17,798 nucleotides of DNA from [Eubacterium] saphenum (GCA_004554555.1 SFLN01000029.1:1-17798); one strand, 5' to 3'; positions 1 to 6,776 are shown, numbered from the stretch's first letter. Notes: a model not told the origin generated them from the sequence alone. Numbers and translations are program-made.

Positions 1-1
1 T

Positions 2-820
2 ACGGTTGAAATTCGTTCGGTGAACCATCGTTATTACGAGTTTTCCTGCCGTTTGCCGAGGAGTATGAATTTCGCGGAGGAGCGCATAAAGTCGTTCCTT
101 TACGGCAAGATTTCGCGCGGTAAGGTTGAGGTATCGGTGCTTGTGCAGAACGTCGCGGCGATTTCCGAGAAGATTACCGTGAATAAGGAAGTCATCTCGG
201 AATACATAGCGGCGCTGCGCGAAATCAAGGACGAGTTCAACCTAACCGACGACCTCGCGCTGTCAAACGTTATGAGAATTCCCGATGCGTTCACCGTCGT
301 AAAGGCTGAAACCGATGAGGAACAGCTCTGGGAGGACCTCAAAAGCGTGCTCGAGCAGGCACTTGGCAACTTCCTGAAAATGCGTGAAACCGAGGGTGAG
401 AAAATGCGCGCGGATATACTCGAGCGGGCTGCGGTTATCGAGAAGAACGTTGATTTTATCGAAGAGCGCTCGCCGAAAATTGTCGAGGATTACCGCAAGC
501 GCCTTTACGACAGAATGTGCGAGGTGCTCGACGGGAAGAACGTGGACGAAGGAAGAATTTTGCTCGAAGCGGGAATTTTCTCTGAGAAAACCGCTGTTGA
601 CGAGGAAACGGTTCGTCTGCGCTCGCATATTTCGCAGCTTCGCTCAATGCTCGAAAGCACCGAGCCGATAGGCAGAAAGCTGGATTTTCTCGTTCAGGAG
701 ATGAACCGCGAAACCAACACGATAGGCTCGAAGGTTCAGGATATCGAGGTAACGAAGGTTGTCGTTGACCAGAAGAGCGAGATTGAAAAAATCCGCGAAC
801 AAATTCAGAATATTGAATAA
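2..820 (+). CDS. yicC: YicC/YloC-family endoribonuclease (5' end outside window)
   Basis: YicC-family proteins (YicC in E. coli, YloC in B. subtilis) are reported as endoribonucleases acting in RNA turnover. 272 codons are visible. The frame is open to the left edge, where it reads TVEIRSVNHRYYEFSCRLPR, the conserved N-terminal block of the family. The GTG at 20 is therefore an internal valine, not a start, and roughly 15-25 residues are missing upstream. The C-terminal block around TNTIGSKVQD and the final residues KIREQIQNIE match the family's DUF1732 end, so the 3' end is intact. In many Firmicutes this gene is followed by remA, gmk and rpoZ; here the riboflavin unit follows instead. No terminator separates the stop codon from the next promoter, which starts 7 bases later. 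Family assignment is firm; the RNase role comes from the family. Confidence 0.93.
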   Translation, partial: TVEIRSVNHRYYEFSCRLPRSMNFAEERIKSFLYGKISRGKVEVSVLVQNVAAISEKITVNKEVISEYIAALREIKDEFNLTDDLALSNVMRIPDAFTVVKAETDEEQLWEDLKSVLEQALGNFLKMRETEGEKMRADILERAAVIEKNVDFIEERSPKIVEDYRKRLYDRMCEVLDGKNVDEGRILLEAGIFSEKTAVDEETVRLRSHISQLRSMLESTEPIGRKLDFLVQEMNRETNTIGSKVQDIEVTKVVVDQKSEIEKIREQIQNIE

Positions 821-826
821 AACCCC

Positions 827-855
827 TTGACAAATTCCGGCAGATGTAATATAAT
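827..855 (+). promoter_or_regulatory. Sigma-A promoter of the ribU unit
   Basis: TTGACA lies at 827-832 and TATAAT at 850-855, separated by exactly 17 bases. Both hexamers match the consensus perfectly. Transcription should start near 861-863, at the foot of a small hairpin and about 27 bases before the FMN riboswitch. Confidence 0.92.
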
Positions 856-861
856 GTAAGG

Positions 862-875
862 GTGAGGAAACTCAC
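862..875 (+). other. Hairpin with GAAA tetraloop at the predicted 5' end of the transcript
   Basis: GTGAG, then GAAA, then CTCAC form a perfect 5-bp stem closed by a GNRA tetraloop. It sits 7 bases after the -10 hexamer, so it would be the first thing in the RNA. There is no U-tract after it, so it is not a terminator. A protective 5' stem is one possible role; this is inference. Confidence 0.6.
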
Positions 876-888
876 AAATACATTATTA

Positions 889-1022
889 TCTGTTTCGGGG
901 CGGGGTGCAAGTCCCCACCGGCGGTTAAAGTCCGCGAGCGGCAGAACGGGCGGTTTGGCTCGGAAAGCTGTTGAATCGGTGAAATTCCGATACCGACGGT
1001 ATAGTCCGGATGAAAGAACAGA
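889..1022 (+). ncRNA. FMN riboswitch (RFN element) aptamer
   Basis: The conserved RFN blocks are present in order: CGGGGCGGGGTGCAAGTCCC, ACCGGCGGTTAAAGTCCGCG, a variable P4 arm (about 936-970), ATCGGTGAAATTCCGAT, and CCGACGGTATAGTCCGGATG. P1 closes the aptamer by pairing TCTGTTT (889-895) with GAACAGA (1016-1022), with one G-U pair. The aptamer binds flavin mononucleotide. An intrinsic terminator follows 23 bases later, so this is a transcription-attenuating switch that should turn ribU off when FMN is abundant. Confidence 0.97.
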
Positions 1023-1045
1023 ACACAAATAGTCTATATTTGCGC

Positions 1046-1087
1046 CCCCGATTTTTGGATTTTTGTCTGAAAATCGGGGATTTTTGT
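1046..1087 (+). terminator. Riboswitch-controlled intrinsic terminator
   Basis: CCCCGATTTT (1046-1055) pairs perfectly with AAAATCGGGG (1070-1079), and ATTTTTGTT follows. This is the expression platform of the FMN switch, lying between the aptamer and ribU. A small stem CAAATA (1026-1031) with TATTTG (1037-1042) fills the space between aptamer and terminator. It may also stop read-through from yicC. Confidence 0.9.
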
Positions 1088-1122
1088 TCGACAAAGGCAA
1101 ACCCTGAGGAAAGGGAATTTCA

Positions 1123-1740
1123 ATGGAAAACACGGTTAAACAAGGGAGAAAAGTGGACGTAAGGTGGCTGGTGTTCACGGCGCTGATGGCGGCGCTGTCG
1201 TATGTGCTGGCAGAATTTGAGATTAAAGTTCCGATAATGCCGTTCTTCATCAGCTTCGATTTCTCGGACGCACCCGCAATGCTGGCGTCGCTCACGATGG
1301 GACCTGTTTCGGGCGTTTTCGTCTGCCTTATCAAGAACGCAATCGGATGTATTACATCAAGCACGGGCTGCGTGGGAGAGCTGTCCAACTTTATTCTGGG
1401 CGTTGCGCTGGTACTGCCCGCGGGAATTATCGCCCACAAGAAGAAAAAGCTGTCGCGCGCGGTAATCGGCTGCGCGGTCGGAGCGGTTACAATGGCGCTT
1501 TTTGGCTTTGTGTCAAACTTTTTCCTCATCTACCCGCTTTTCGACAAGATGATACTCCCGATGGAAGCCATCATCGGCGCTTATCAGAAAATTAACCCGA
1601 ATGTAAACAATCTCGCGGAGTGTCTGCTGGTGTTCAACGTGCCGTTCACGTTTGTGAAAGGCTTGATAGCGGCGCTGTTCTCGCTGTTCCTCTACAAGCA
1701 CCTCCGACCGATATTCAGCAACATTTATCGGGAGAAATAA
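1123..1740 (+). CDS. ribU: Riboflavin ECF transporter, substrate-binding S component RibU
   Basis: This 205-residue polytopic membrane protein is the riboflavin-capture subunit of an energy-coupling factor transporter. It needs the shared EcfT and two EcfA ATPases, which are not in the window. Several hydrophobic helices are visible, starting at about residues 15-32 (VFTALMAALSYVLAEF). The family block FDFSDAPAMLASLTMGPVSG lies at about residues 46-65, followed by VCLIKNAIG, a strong RibU signature. The start ATG has GAGGAAAGG at 1106-1114 with 8 bases between. The FMN riboswitch and terminator directly upstream fix the substrate as a flavin. The next gene starts 12 bases after the stop, so the two are probably co-transcribed. 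Length is normal for the family. Confidence 0.95.
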   Translation: MENTVKQGRKVDVRWLVFTALMAALSYVLAEFEIKVPIMPFFISFDFSDAPAMLASLTMGPVSGVFVCLIKNAIGCITSSTGCVGELSNFILGVALVLPAGIIAHKKKKLSRAVIGCAVGAVTMALFGFVSNFFLIYPLFDKMILPMEAIIGAYQKINPNVNNLAECLLVFNVPFTFVKGLIAALFSLFLYKHLRPIFSNIYREK

Positions 1741-1752
1741 TATGGAGAAGTT

Positions 1753-2298
1753 ATGTCGTTCACAAAGGCTGTAAAGCATTTTCGGACAATTACAAAGCAC
1801 CGCCACAAGGTAATCGCGCATTGTGCAAAAGTTGGGATACTTTGGCAGGGACTTCGGCACGATTTGTCGAAATACACGCCGACTGAGTTCTGGCAGGGCG
1901 CGCGGTTTTATCTGGGAAACCGTTCCCCGAACGAGGGGGAGCGCGAGGCTTACGGTTATTCAAAAGCGTGGCTTCACCACAAGGGCAGAAACCGTCATCA
2001 CTTCGAGTACTGGGTTGATTACAACCCGAAGGTGCGCCGAAACGAACCTGTGAAAATGCCGCTGAGGTTTGTCGCGGAGATGTTCTGCGACAGGGTTGCC
2101 GCGAGCAAGATTTATCAGGGCAAGAATTACACCGACCAAAGCGCGCTTGACTATTTCGAGCGCGGAAAGGCAAACAGGGTAATTCACCCCGAAACCTCGG
2201 ATTTGCTGGAGAAGTGGCTTAAAATGCTCTCGGAAAAGGGCGAAAAGGAAACCTTCGCGTATATCAAGGCGTTTGTGCGGCAGAACAAGGATTATTGA
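1753..2298 (+). CDS. DUF5662 family protein, function unknown
   Basis: A 181-residue soluble protein that I recognise as DUF5662-like, a family seen in Firmicutes and their phages with no assigned reaction. It is rich in histidine and acidic residues in a helix-rich setting: H16, H18 and H23, the motif HDLSKY with H36-D37, the cluster HHKGRNRHHFEYW at 75-87, and D113. The spacing of H, HD and later D/H residues recalls HD-type metal hydrolases, but this is inference only. There is no signal peptide or membrane segment. ATG 1753 is preceded by GGAGAA at 1744-1749. It follows ribU by 12 bases and is closed by a terminator, so it should share the FMN-controlled promoter. A link to flavin use is possible but unproven. 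Confidence 0.75.
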   Translation: MSFTKAVKHFRTITKHRHKVIAHCAKVGILWQGLRHDLSKYTPTEFWQGARFYLGNRSPNEGEREAYGYSKAWLHHKGRNRHHFEYWVDYNPKVRRNEPVKMPLRFVAEMFCDRVAASKIYQGKNYTDQSALDYFERGKANRVIHPETSDLLEKWLKMLSEKGEKETFAYIKAFVRQNKDY

Positions 2299-2350
2299 CC
2301 TAAAATACAAATCCGCTCTCGGGAATATGCTCGGGAGCGGATTTTTTAGG
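2299..2350 (+). terminator. Intrinsic terminator after the ribU-DUF5662 unit
   Basis: AAATCCGCTC (2309-2318) pairs with GAGCGGATTT (2335-2344), extended inward by a few further pairs, and is followed by TTT. The outer CCTAAAA (2299-2305) can also pair with TTTTAGG (2344-2350), so the element is partly symmetric. It starts right after the stop codon of the DUF5662 gene. Confidence 0.9.
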
Positions 2351-2379
2351 TTGACTTTGGGCTTGAAATGTGGTATAAT
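2351..2379 (+). promoter_or_regulatory. Upstream (distal) promoter of the aconitase operon
   Basis: TTGACT (2351-2356), a 17-base spacer, then TATAAT (2374-2379), with TGG directly before it giving an extended -10 (TGnTATAAT). It begins one base after the preceding terminator element. Transcripts would start near 2386 and carry about 195 bases of leader before the aconitase start codon. The leader holds no convincing small gene. Confidence 0.82.
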
Positions 2380-2398
2380 TGTGTTGGAGATAATTTTT

Positions 2399-2516
2399 GA
2401 TTTTATCAAGCGCAATCCCTTTTTTCTCGAAAATACAGCTTTTAAAAGCGGAACTTGCATTTTTTCAAGAGAAAATTTTGACGAATTACGATTTTTCAAG
2501 GGATTTTCGGAATTAT
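2399..2516 (+). repeat. Repeat- and palindrome-rich leader between the two aconitase promoters
   Basis: Three near-identical direct repeats occur: GATTTTATCAAG (2399-2410), CATTTTTTCAAG (2458-2469) and GATTTTTCAAG (2490-2500). A perfect 12-base palindrome GCTTTTAAAAGC is at 2438-2449. Longer pairings are possible: AATCCCTT (2414-2421) with AAGGGATT (2498-2505), and TTTTCTC (2422-2428) with GAGAAAA (2469-2475). The segment could be a structured leader RNA or a cluster of protein-binding sites; I cannot tell which. It matches no riboswitch class I know. Confidence 0.5.
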
Positions 2517-2517
2517 C

Positions 2518-2546
2518 TTGACATTTTCTGCAATATGTAGTATAAT
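2518..2546 (+). promoter_or_regulatory. Downstream (proximal) promoter of the aconitase operon
   Basis: TTGACA (2518-2523), 17 bases, TATAAT (2541-2546): a perfect consensus pair. The start point would be near 2553, giving a leader of under 30 bases. The aconitase ribosome binding site AAGGAG is at 2566-2571. Confidence 0.9.
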
Positions 2547-2579
2547 GTAATTGCAAAATTATTTTAAGGAGAATGAAAG

Positions 2580-4508
2580 ATGGGACTTACATTAACCGAA
2601 AAAATTATAAAGGCGCACATTGTTGACGGCGAGATGAAAAAGGGTACGGAAATCGGTCTGAAAATCGACCAGACTCTTACCCAGGACGCTACGGGAACAA
2701 TGGCTTATCTGCAGTTTGAGGCGATGGGCGTTGACCGCGTAAAGACCGAGCGCTCGGTTGCCTACATCGACCACAACACGCTCCAGAGCGGCTTCGAGAA
2801 CGCCGATGACCACCGCTTTATCGGTTCGATTGCCAAGAAGCACGGAATTTGGTTTTCGCGCCCCGGCAACGGTATCTGTCACCAGGTTCATCTTGAGCGC
2901 TTCGGCAAGCCCGGCAAGACCTTAATCGGCTCGGACAGCCACACCCCCACGGGCGGCGGTATCGGTATGCTGGCGATGGGCGCGGGCGGACTTGACGTTG
3001 CGGTTGCAATGGGCGGCGGCGCTTATTACATAACAATGCCCAAGGTTGTTAAAATCAACCTCACCGGCAAGCTCAACGACTGGGTTTCCGCAAAGGACGT
3101 TATTCTGAAGGTGCTTGAGATTTTGTCCGTTAAGGGCGGCGTCGGCAAGGTTATGGAGTACTGCGGCGAGGGCGTGAAGTATCTGTCCGTGCCCGAGCGC
3201 GCTACAATTACGAATATGGGCGCGGAGCTCGGCGCTACAACCTCGATTTTCCCGTCCGATGAAACAACGCTTGAATTTTTGAAAGCGCAGGGCAGAGAAG
3301 AGGATTATGTGGAGCTTTCCGCAGACGCAGACGCGGTTTACGATGAAGAGGTTGATATCGATTTGTCAAAGCTTGTGCCGCTGGCAGCTTGTCCTCATTC
3401 TCCCGACAACATCAAGAGCGTTGAAGAGCTTGCGGGAATGAAGATTGACCAGGTTTGCATAGGCTCCTGCACAAACTCCTCGCTCCAGGATATGAGAAAG
3501 GTTGCGCACATTTTGAAGGGCAAGACCGTTCACCCGGACGTTTCTCTGGCAATTGCACCCGGCTCAAAGCAGGTGTTCAACCAGATTGCCGCCGAGGGCA
3601 CGCTTGCAATCCTTATCGAAGCGGGCGCGAGAATACTTGAAAGTGCCTGCGGTCCCTGCATCGGCATGGGACAGTCCCCGAACTCTAAGGGAATTTCGCT
3701 TCGCACGTTCAACAGAAACTTCCTCGGAAGAAGCGGCACAAAGGATGCCGAGATTTACCTCGTTTCGCCCGAAACCGCGGCTATTTCCGCAATTACCGGC
3801 GTGTTCACCGACCCGAGAACAGTCGGCGCGATGCCTGCTTATGTGATGCCCGAAAAGTTCCTCATCAACGATAATATGGTTGTTCCTCCGGCATCTGTTG
3901 AGGAAGCGCCGAGCGTTGAAATCCTGCGCGGTCCGAACATCAAGCCGTTCCCCGTAAACAAGCCGCTTGCCGAGAACATCGAGAGCGCGGTAACTCTCAA
4001 AGTCGGCGACAATATCACAACCGACCACATTATGCCTGCGGGCGCGAAAATTCTCCCGCTGCGTTCAAATATCCCCGCGATTTCGGAGTACTGCTTCACC
4101 GTTTGCGATGAAACTTTCCCGAAGCGCGCCAAGGAAGCCGGAACTTCGATTATCGTCGGCGGCACGAACTACGGTCAGGGCTCTTCGAGAGAACACGCGG
4201 CGCTTGCTCCGCTGTACCTCGGCGTTAAGGCGATAATCTGCAAGAGCTTCGCGAGAATTCACCGCCAGAACCTTATCAACAACGGTATTCTCCCGCTTGA
4301 ATTTGTCAACGAAGCGGATTACGATAAAATCGAGCAGGGCGACAAGCTGTTGATTGCAAATATCCGCGATATAGTCGCAAACGATGGCAAGATTATTGTC
4401 GAGAACAAAACCAAGGGCGAGAGCTACGAGGTTAAGTGCGAGCTGTCCGAGCGCGGCAAGGGAATGATGCTTGCGGGCGGTTTGCTGAACTACACGAAGG
4501 GTGAATAA
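2580..4508 (+). CDS. acn: Aconitate hydratase (Aquifex/clostridial type)
   Basis: Isomerises citrate to isocitrate through cis-aconitate with a [4Fe-4S] cluster, in the cytoplasm. At 642 residues it is shorter than AcnA/AcnB (about 850-900) and fits the compact aconitase found in Aquifex and Clostridia. The cluster ligands are visible: C297 in IGSCTNSS, and C357 and C360 in ACGPCIGMG. Also present are the N-terminal GSDSHTPTGGGIGMLAMGAGG segment (117-137) and, in the swivel domain, YGQGSSREHAALAP (531-544). The start ATG has AAGGAG 8 bases upstream. It is driven by two promoters and followed after 43 bases by isocitrate dehydrogenase, the next enzyme in the pathway. A 3-isopropylmalate dehydratase (LeuC) is excluded by the fused swivel domain and by the isocitrate dehydrogenase neighbour. 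Confidence 0.95.
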   Translation: MGLTLTEKIIKAHIVDGEMKKGTEIGLKIDQTLTQDATGTMAYLQFEAMGVDRVKTERSVAYIDHNTLQSGFENADDHRFIGSIAKKHGIWFSRPGNGICHQVHLERFGKPGKTLIGSDSHTPTGGGIGMLAMGAGGLDVAVAMGGGAYYITMPKVVKINLTGKLNDWVSAKDVILKVLEILSVKGGVGKVMEYCGEGVKYLSVPERATITNMGAELGATTSIFPSDETTLEFLKAQGREEDYVELSADADAVYDEEVDIDLSKLVPLAACPHSPDNIKSVEELAGMKIDQVCIGSCTNSSLQDMRKVAHILKGKTVHPDVSLAIAPGSKQVFNQIAAEGTLAILIEAGARILESACGPCIGMGQSPNSKGISLRTFNRNFLGRSGTKDAEIYLVSPETAAISAITGVFTDPRTVGAMPAYVMPEKFLINDNMVVPPASVEEAPSVEILRGPNIKPFPVNKPLAENIESAVTLKVGDNITTDHIMPAGAKILPLRSNIPAISEYCFTVCDETFPKRAKEAGTSIIVGGTNYGQGSSREHAALAPLYLGVKAIICKSFARIHRQNLINNGILPLEFVNEADYDKIEQGDKLLIANIRDIVANDGKIIVENKTKGESYEVKCELSERGKGMMLAGGLLNYTKGE

Positions 4509-4551
4509 TTTGCTGGAAAGCAATGAGATAAAAATGTAAAGGAGAGCAACT

Positions 4552-5766
4552 ATGGCAAAAATTCAGATGACCACACCGCTTGTCGAGATGGACGGCGATG
4601 AGATGACGAGAATTATCTGGAAGATGATTAAGGATATTCTCATCAACCCGTACATCGACCTCAAGACCGATTATTACGACCTCGGTCTTGTCCACCGAAA
4701 CGAAACCGACGACCAGGTGACAATCGACAGTGCGAATGCCACGAAAAAGTACGGTGTTGCGGTAAAGTGCGCGACGATTACGCCGAATGCGCAGCGCGTT
4801 GAGGAGTACAAGCTCAAGGAGATGTGGAAATCCCCGAATGGCACAATCCGTGCGATTTTGGACGGAACGGTGTTCAGAAAGCCGATTCTGGTAAAGGTCA
4901 TCACGCCGTACATTCCCACCTGGACAAAGCCGATTACCATCGCGCGTCACGCTTACGGCGATATCTACAAGAACACTGAGCTGCGCGTTCCCAAGGGAAG
5001 CAAGGCGGAGCTTGTCCTCACCGATGAAAAAGGCAAGGAAACCCGCGCTCTTATCCACGATTTCAAGAACTCCGACGGCATTGTTCAGGGTGTTCACAAC
5101 CTCGACAGTTCGATTTCGAGTTTTGCGAGAGCTTGCTTCAACTACGCGCTTGACTCGAAGGAAACGCTCTGGTTCGCGTCAAAGGACACGATTTCCAAGA
5201 CCTACGACCACCGTTTCAAGGACATCTTCGCGGAGATTTACGAAAACGAGTACAAGGAAAAGTTCGAGGCGGCTGGAATCGAGTATTTCTACACACTGAT
5301 TGATGACGTTGTGGCGAGAGTTGTACGCTCCGAGGGCGGCTTTATCTGGGCTTGCAAGAACTACGACGGCGATGTTATGAGCGATATGCTGGCGACCGCG
5401 TTCGGTTCTCTCGGACTTATGACGAGCGTTCTGGTTTCGCCCGACGGAAAGTACGAGTACGAGGCGGCTCACGGCACGGTTACACGTCACTATTACAACT
5501 ATCTCAAAGGCGAGAAGACATCAACAAATCCCATCGCGACAATTTTCGCGTGGAGCGGCGCGCTGAGAAAGCGCGGAGAGCTTGACAACATTCCCGAGCT
5601 TTGCGATTATGCAGACAAGCTTGAAAAAGCGTCCGTTCAGACGATGGAAGAGGGCGTTATGGACAAGAATTTGGCAGCTATGTCGAAGCTCGAAAACAAG
5701 CGTGTTGTCGATACCGAAACATTCTTGGTTGAAATCAACAACAGACTTTCGGCTCTTATGAAGTAA
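4552..5766 (+). CDS. icd: NADP-dependent isocitrate dehydrogenase, eukaryote-like type
   Basis: Oxidatively decarboxylates isocitrate to 2-oxoglutarate, producing NADPH. At 404 residues it belongs to the subfamily that includes human IDH1/2, and the numbering nearly matches human IDH1: TITP at 75-78, SPNGTIR at 94-100, R109, and R132 in ARHAYGD. The metal-binding aspartates are D251, D274 and D278 (human numbers minus one). HGTVTRHYYNY (307-317) with R312-H313 is the NADP-specificity segment. One small oddity is FRKPI at 108-112 where FREP/FREA is usual. The start has AAAGGAG at 4538-4544 with 7 bases between. With acn it forms an operon giving 2-oxoglutarate for glutamate synthesis. A hairpin terminator follows the gene. 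Confidence 0.97.
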   Translation: MAKIQMTTPLVEMDGDEMTRIIWKMIKDILINPYIDLKTDYYDLGLVHRNETDDQVTIDSANATKKYGVAVKCATITPNAQRVEEYKLKEMWKSPNGTIRAILDGTVFRKPILVKVITPYIPTWTKPITIARHAYGDIYKNTELRVPKGSKAELVLTDEKGKETRALIHDFKNSDGIVQGVHNLDSSISSFARACFNYALDSKETLWFASKDTISKTYDHRFKDIFAEIYENEYKEKFEAAGIEYFYTLIDDVVARVVRSEGGFIWACKNYDGDVMSDMLATAFGSLGLMTSVLVSPDGKYEYEAAHGTVTRHYYNYLKGEKTSTNPIATIFAWSGALRKRGELDNIPELCDYADKLEKASVQTMEEGVMDKNLAAMSKLENKRVVDTETFLVEINNRLSALMK

Positions 5767-5794
5767 ACGTAAATTTTACGATTTGTCATGAAAA

Positions 5795-5826
5795 CAAGCT
5801 GCTCCCGAAAACTTGGGGGCAGTTTG
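5795..5826. terminator. Probable bidirectional terminator between icd and the SpoIID-like gene
   Basis: CTGCTCCC (5799-5806) pairs with GGGGGCAG (5815-5822), one G-U, loop GAAAACTT, and the stem can extend outward by AAG with TTT. Rightward, TTTGGCTTATTT follows. Leftward on the minus strand, the stem is followed by CTTGTTTT. It lies between two convergent genes, where a shared terminator is expected. A 13-base palindrome CGTAAATTTTACG sits at 5768-5780, just after the icd stop. Confidence 0.72.
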
Positions 5827-5863
5827 GCTTATTTGGCAATTGTTTCGGCGAAAACGGCGGTGT

Positions 5864-6748
5864 TTACGCATTTTCAAGCTTTGCGTTATAGAAAACGGCG
5901 AGAATTTCATCGGCGGTTTTTCCGTCGCGGGACATACTGTCGGCGGCGGCAAGGCTCATTCCCGTGTTGTTGCCCCAGCCCTTGCAGATAAACACGAAGC
6001 AGTCGTCCTCAAACTGAATTTCGATGGCGGCGCTGCGCAGATTGAGCGTGTTTTTGATGAACTCGCCGGTGATGGTCTGACCGCAGATTTTGACGGAAAC
6101 GAGCGTTCCGTATTCATCGTAAACCGGCTCGGAGAACCATTCTTCGGGCGGTTCACGAAGCCGCTTGATTTCGGAGAGCGCGCGGACTTCGTTCACGGTG
6201 TAGGCGTTTTTGCTGAGGAAGCCCTTGCTGAGCGCGTCCGAGGGGAGATTTACCGACGGCATCGCGGGCAGCTTTGGGATTGTTTTCCCGCTTGAAATGC
6301 GGCAGAAATCGAGCTGCACGGGCTTCCCGTCAAGCGCGAGGTACTTTTTCGCGGACGCTTCGGCGGCTGTCCTTACAAGAGAGCGTGCCGAGGATTTTAC
6401 GGCTTTGTCGGTGTAGGGAAACAGGTCGCCTGTCGAAAAATCCGCGCCGTAATTCTCGAAATTATCGCGGTTTTGGAGCGTGTAGAGCGCGTTTGTGTTG
6501 ACGACAACGGCAAGAGCTTCAAGTGTTTGCGGCTCGTACAAATCGCCGTTTTCGGGGAGAAAACCGCGCAGGCAGCCCTCGAGAAACTCGCTGTAATCAA
6601 GGCTTACGATTTCGGAGCGCTCTTTCAGATAAACGGTGACCTTTTGCGGGAACGGGGATTTTTTGGAGGTAACGTTGACCAAAATCACAATCAGAATTAC
6701 AAACAAAATCAGCGCGCCCGCCGAAACCAAAGTTATTTTCTTAGGCAT
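5864..6748 (-). CDS. Membrane-anchored SpoIID/LytB-like protein, probably catalytically inactive
   Basis: A 294-residue protein with one N-terminal membrane helix (about residues 5-26) and an outside domain like SpoIID/LytB, the peptidoglycan lytic transglycosylase family of sporulation. Matching blocks are VTVYLKERSEIVSLDYSEFL (37-56), a weak ALKAQAVAARTYAL-like helix (75-88), SSGKT (152-156) in place of SGGRT, and GWGNNTGMS (257-265) followed by EILAVFYN. Key positions differ. The family's catalytic glutamate in GEMP aligns with F63 in GFLP, the helix arginine with N84, and the histidine of GWGHGVGMSQ with N260. An enzymatic role is therefore doubtful; a binding or scaffold role is possible. 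The start at 6748 (MPKKITLV) is preferred over the ATG at 6781 because AAAGGAA lies 7 bases before it. It is the only minus-strand gene here. Confidence 0.72.
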   Translation of the reverse strand: MPKKITLVSAGALILFVILIVILVNVTSKKSPFPQKVTVYLKERSEIVSLDYSEFLEGCLRGFLPENGDLYEPQTLEALAVVVNTNALYTLQNRDNFENYGADFSTGDLFPYTDKAVKSSARSLVRTAAEASAKKYLALDGKPVQLDFCRISSGKTIPKLPAMPSVNLPSDALSKGFLSKNAYTVNEVRALSEIKRLREPPEEWFSEPVYDEYGTLVSVKICGQTITGEFIKNTLNLRSAAIEIQFEDDCFVFICKGWGNNTGMSLAAADSMSRDGKTADEILAVFYNAKLENA

Positions 6749-6776
6749 TTTCAAGTTCCTTTCAGACAAAAATGTG

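Noticed and set aside
862..875. 5' hairpin considered as a terminator for yicC
   Set aside because: The stem is only 5 bp and is followed by AAATACATT rather than a T-run.
456..1529. Long minus-strand open frame of 357 codons
   Set aside because: It runs antisense through yicC, the FMN riboswitch and ribU. It has no recognisable domain and low-complexity composition, so it is a shadow of codon bias in the real genes.
1742..1744. ATG 11 bases before the DUF5662 start, considered as its start
   Set aside because: It is out of frame with the 181-codon gene and forms part of the GGAG ribosome site context.
2273..2521. Small plus-strand open frame of 82 codons before aconitase
   Set aside because: It starts inside the DUF5662 gene, runs through a terminator and two promoter elements, and has no ribosome site. 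The region reads as regulatory DNA.
5813..6295. Plus-strand open frame of 160 codons opposite the SpoIID-like gene
   Set aside because: It overlaps the terminator and the minus-strand gene. The minus-strand protein has a membrane anchor, a ribosome site and family motifs, while this one has none.
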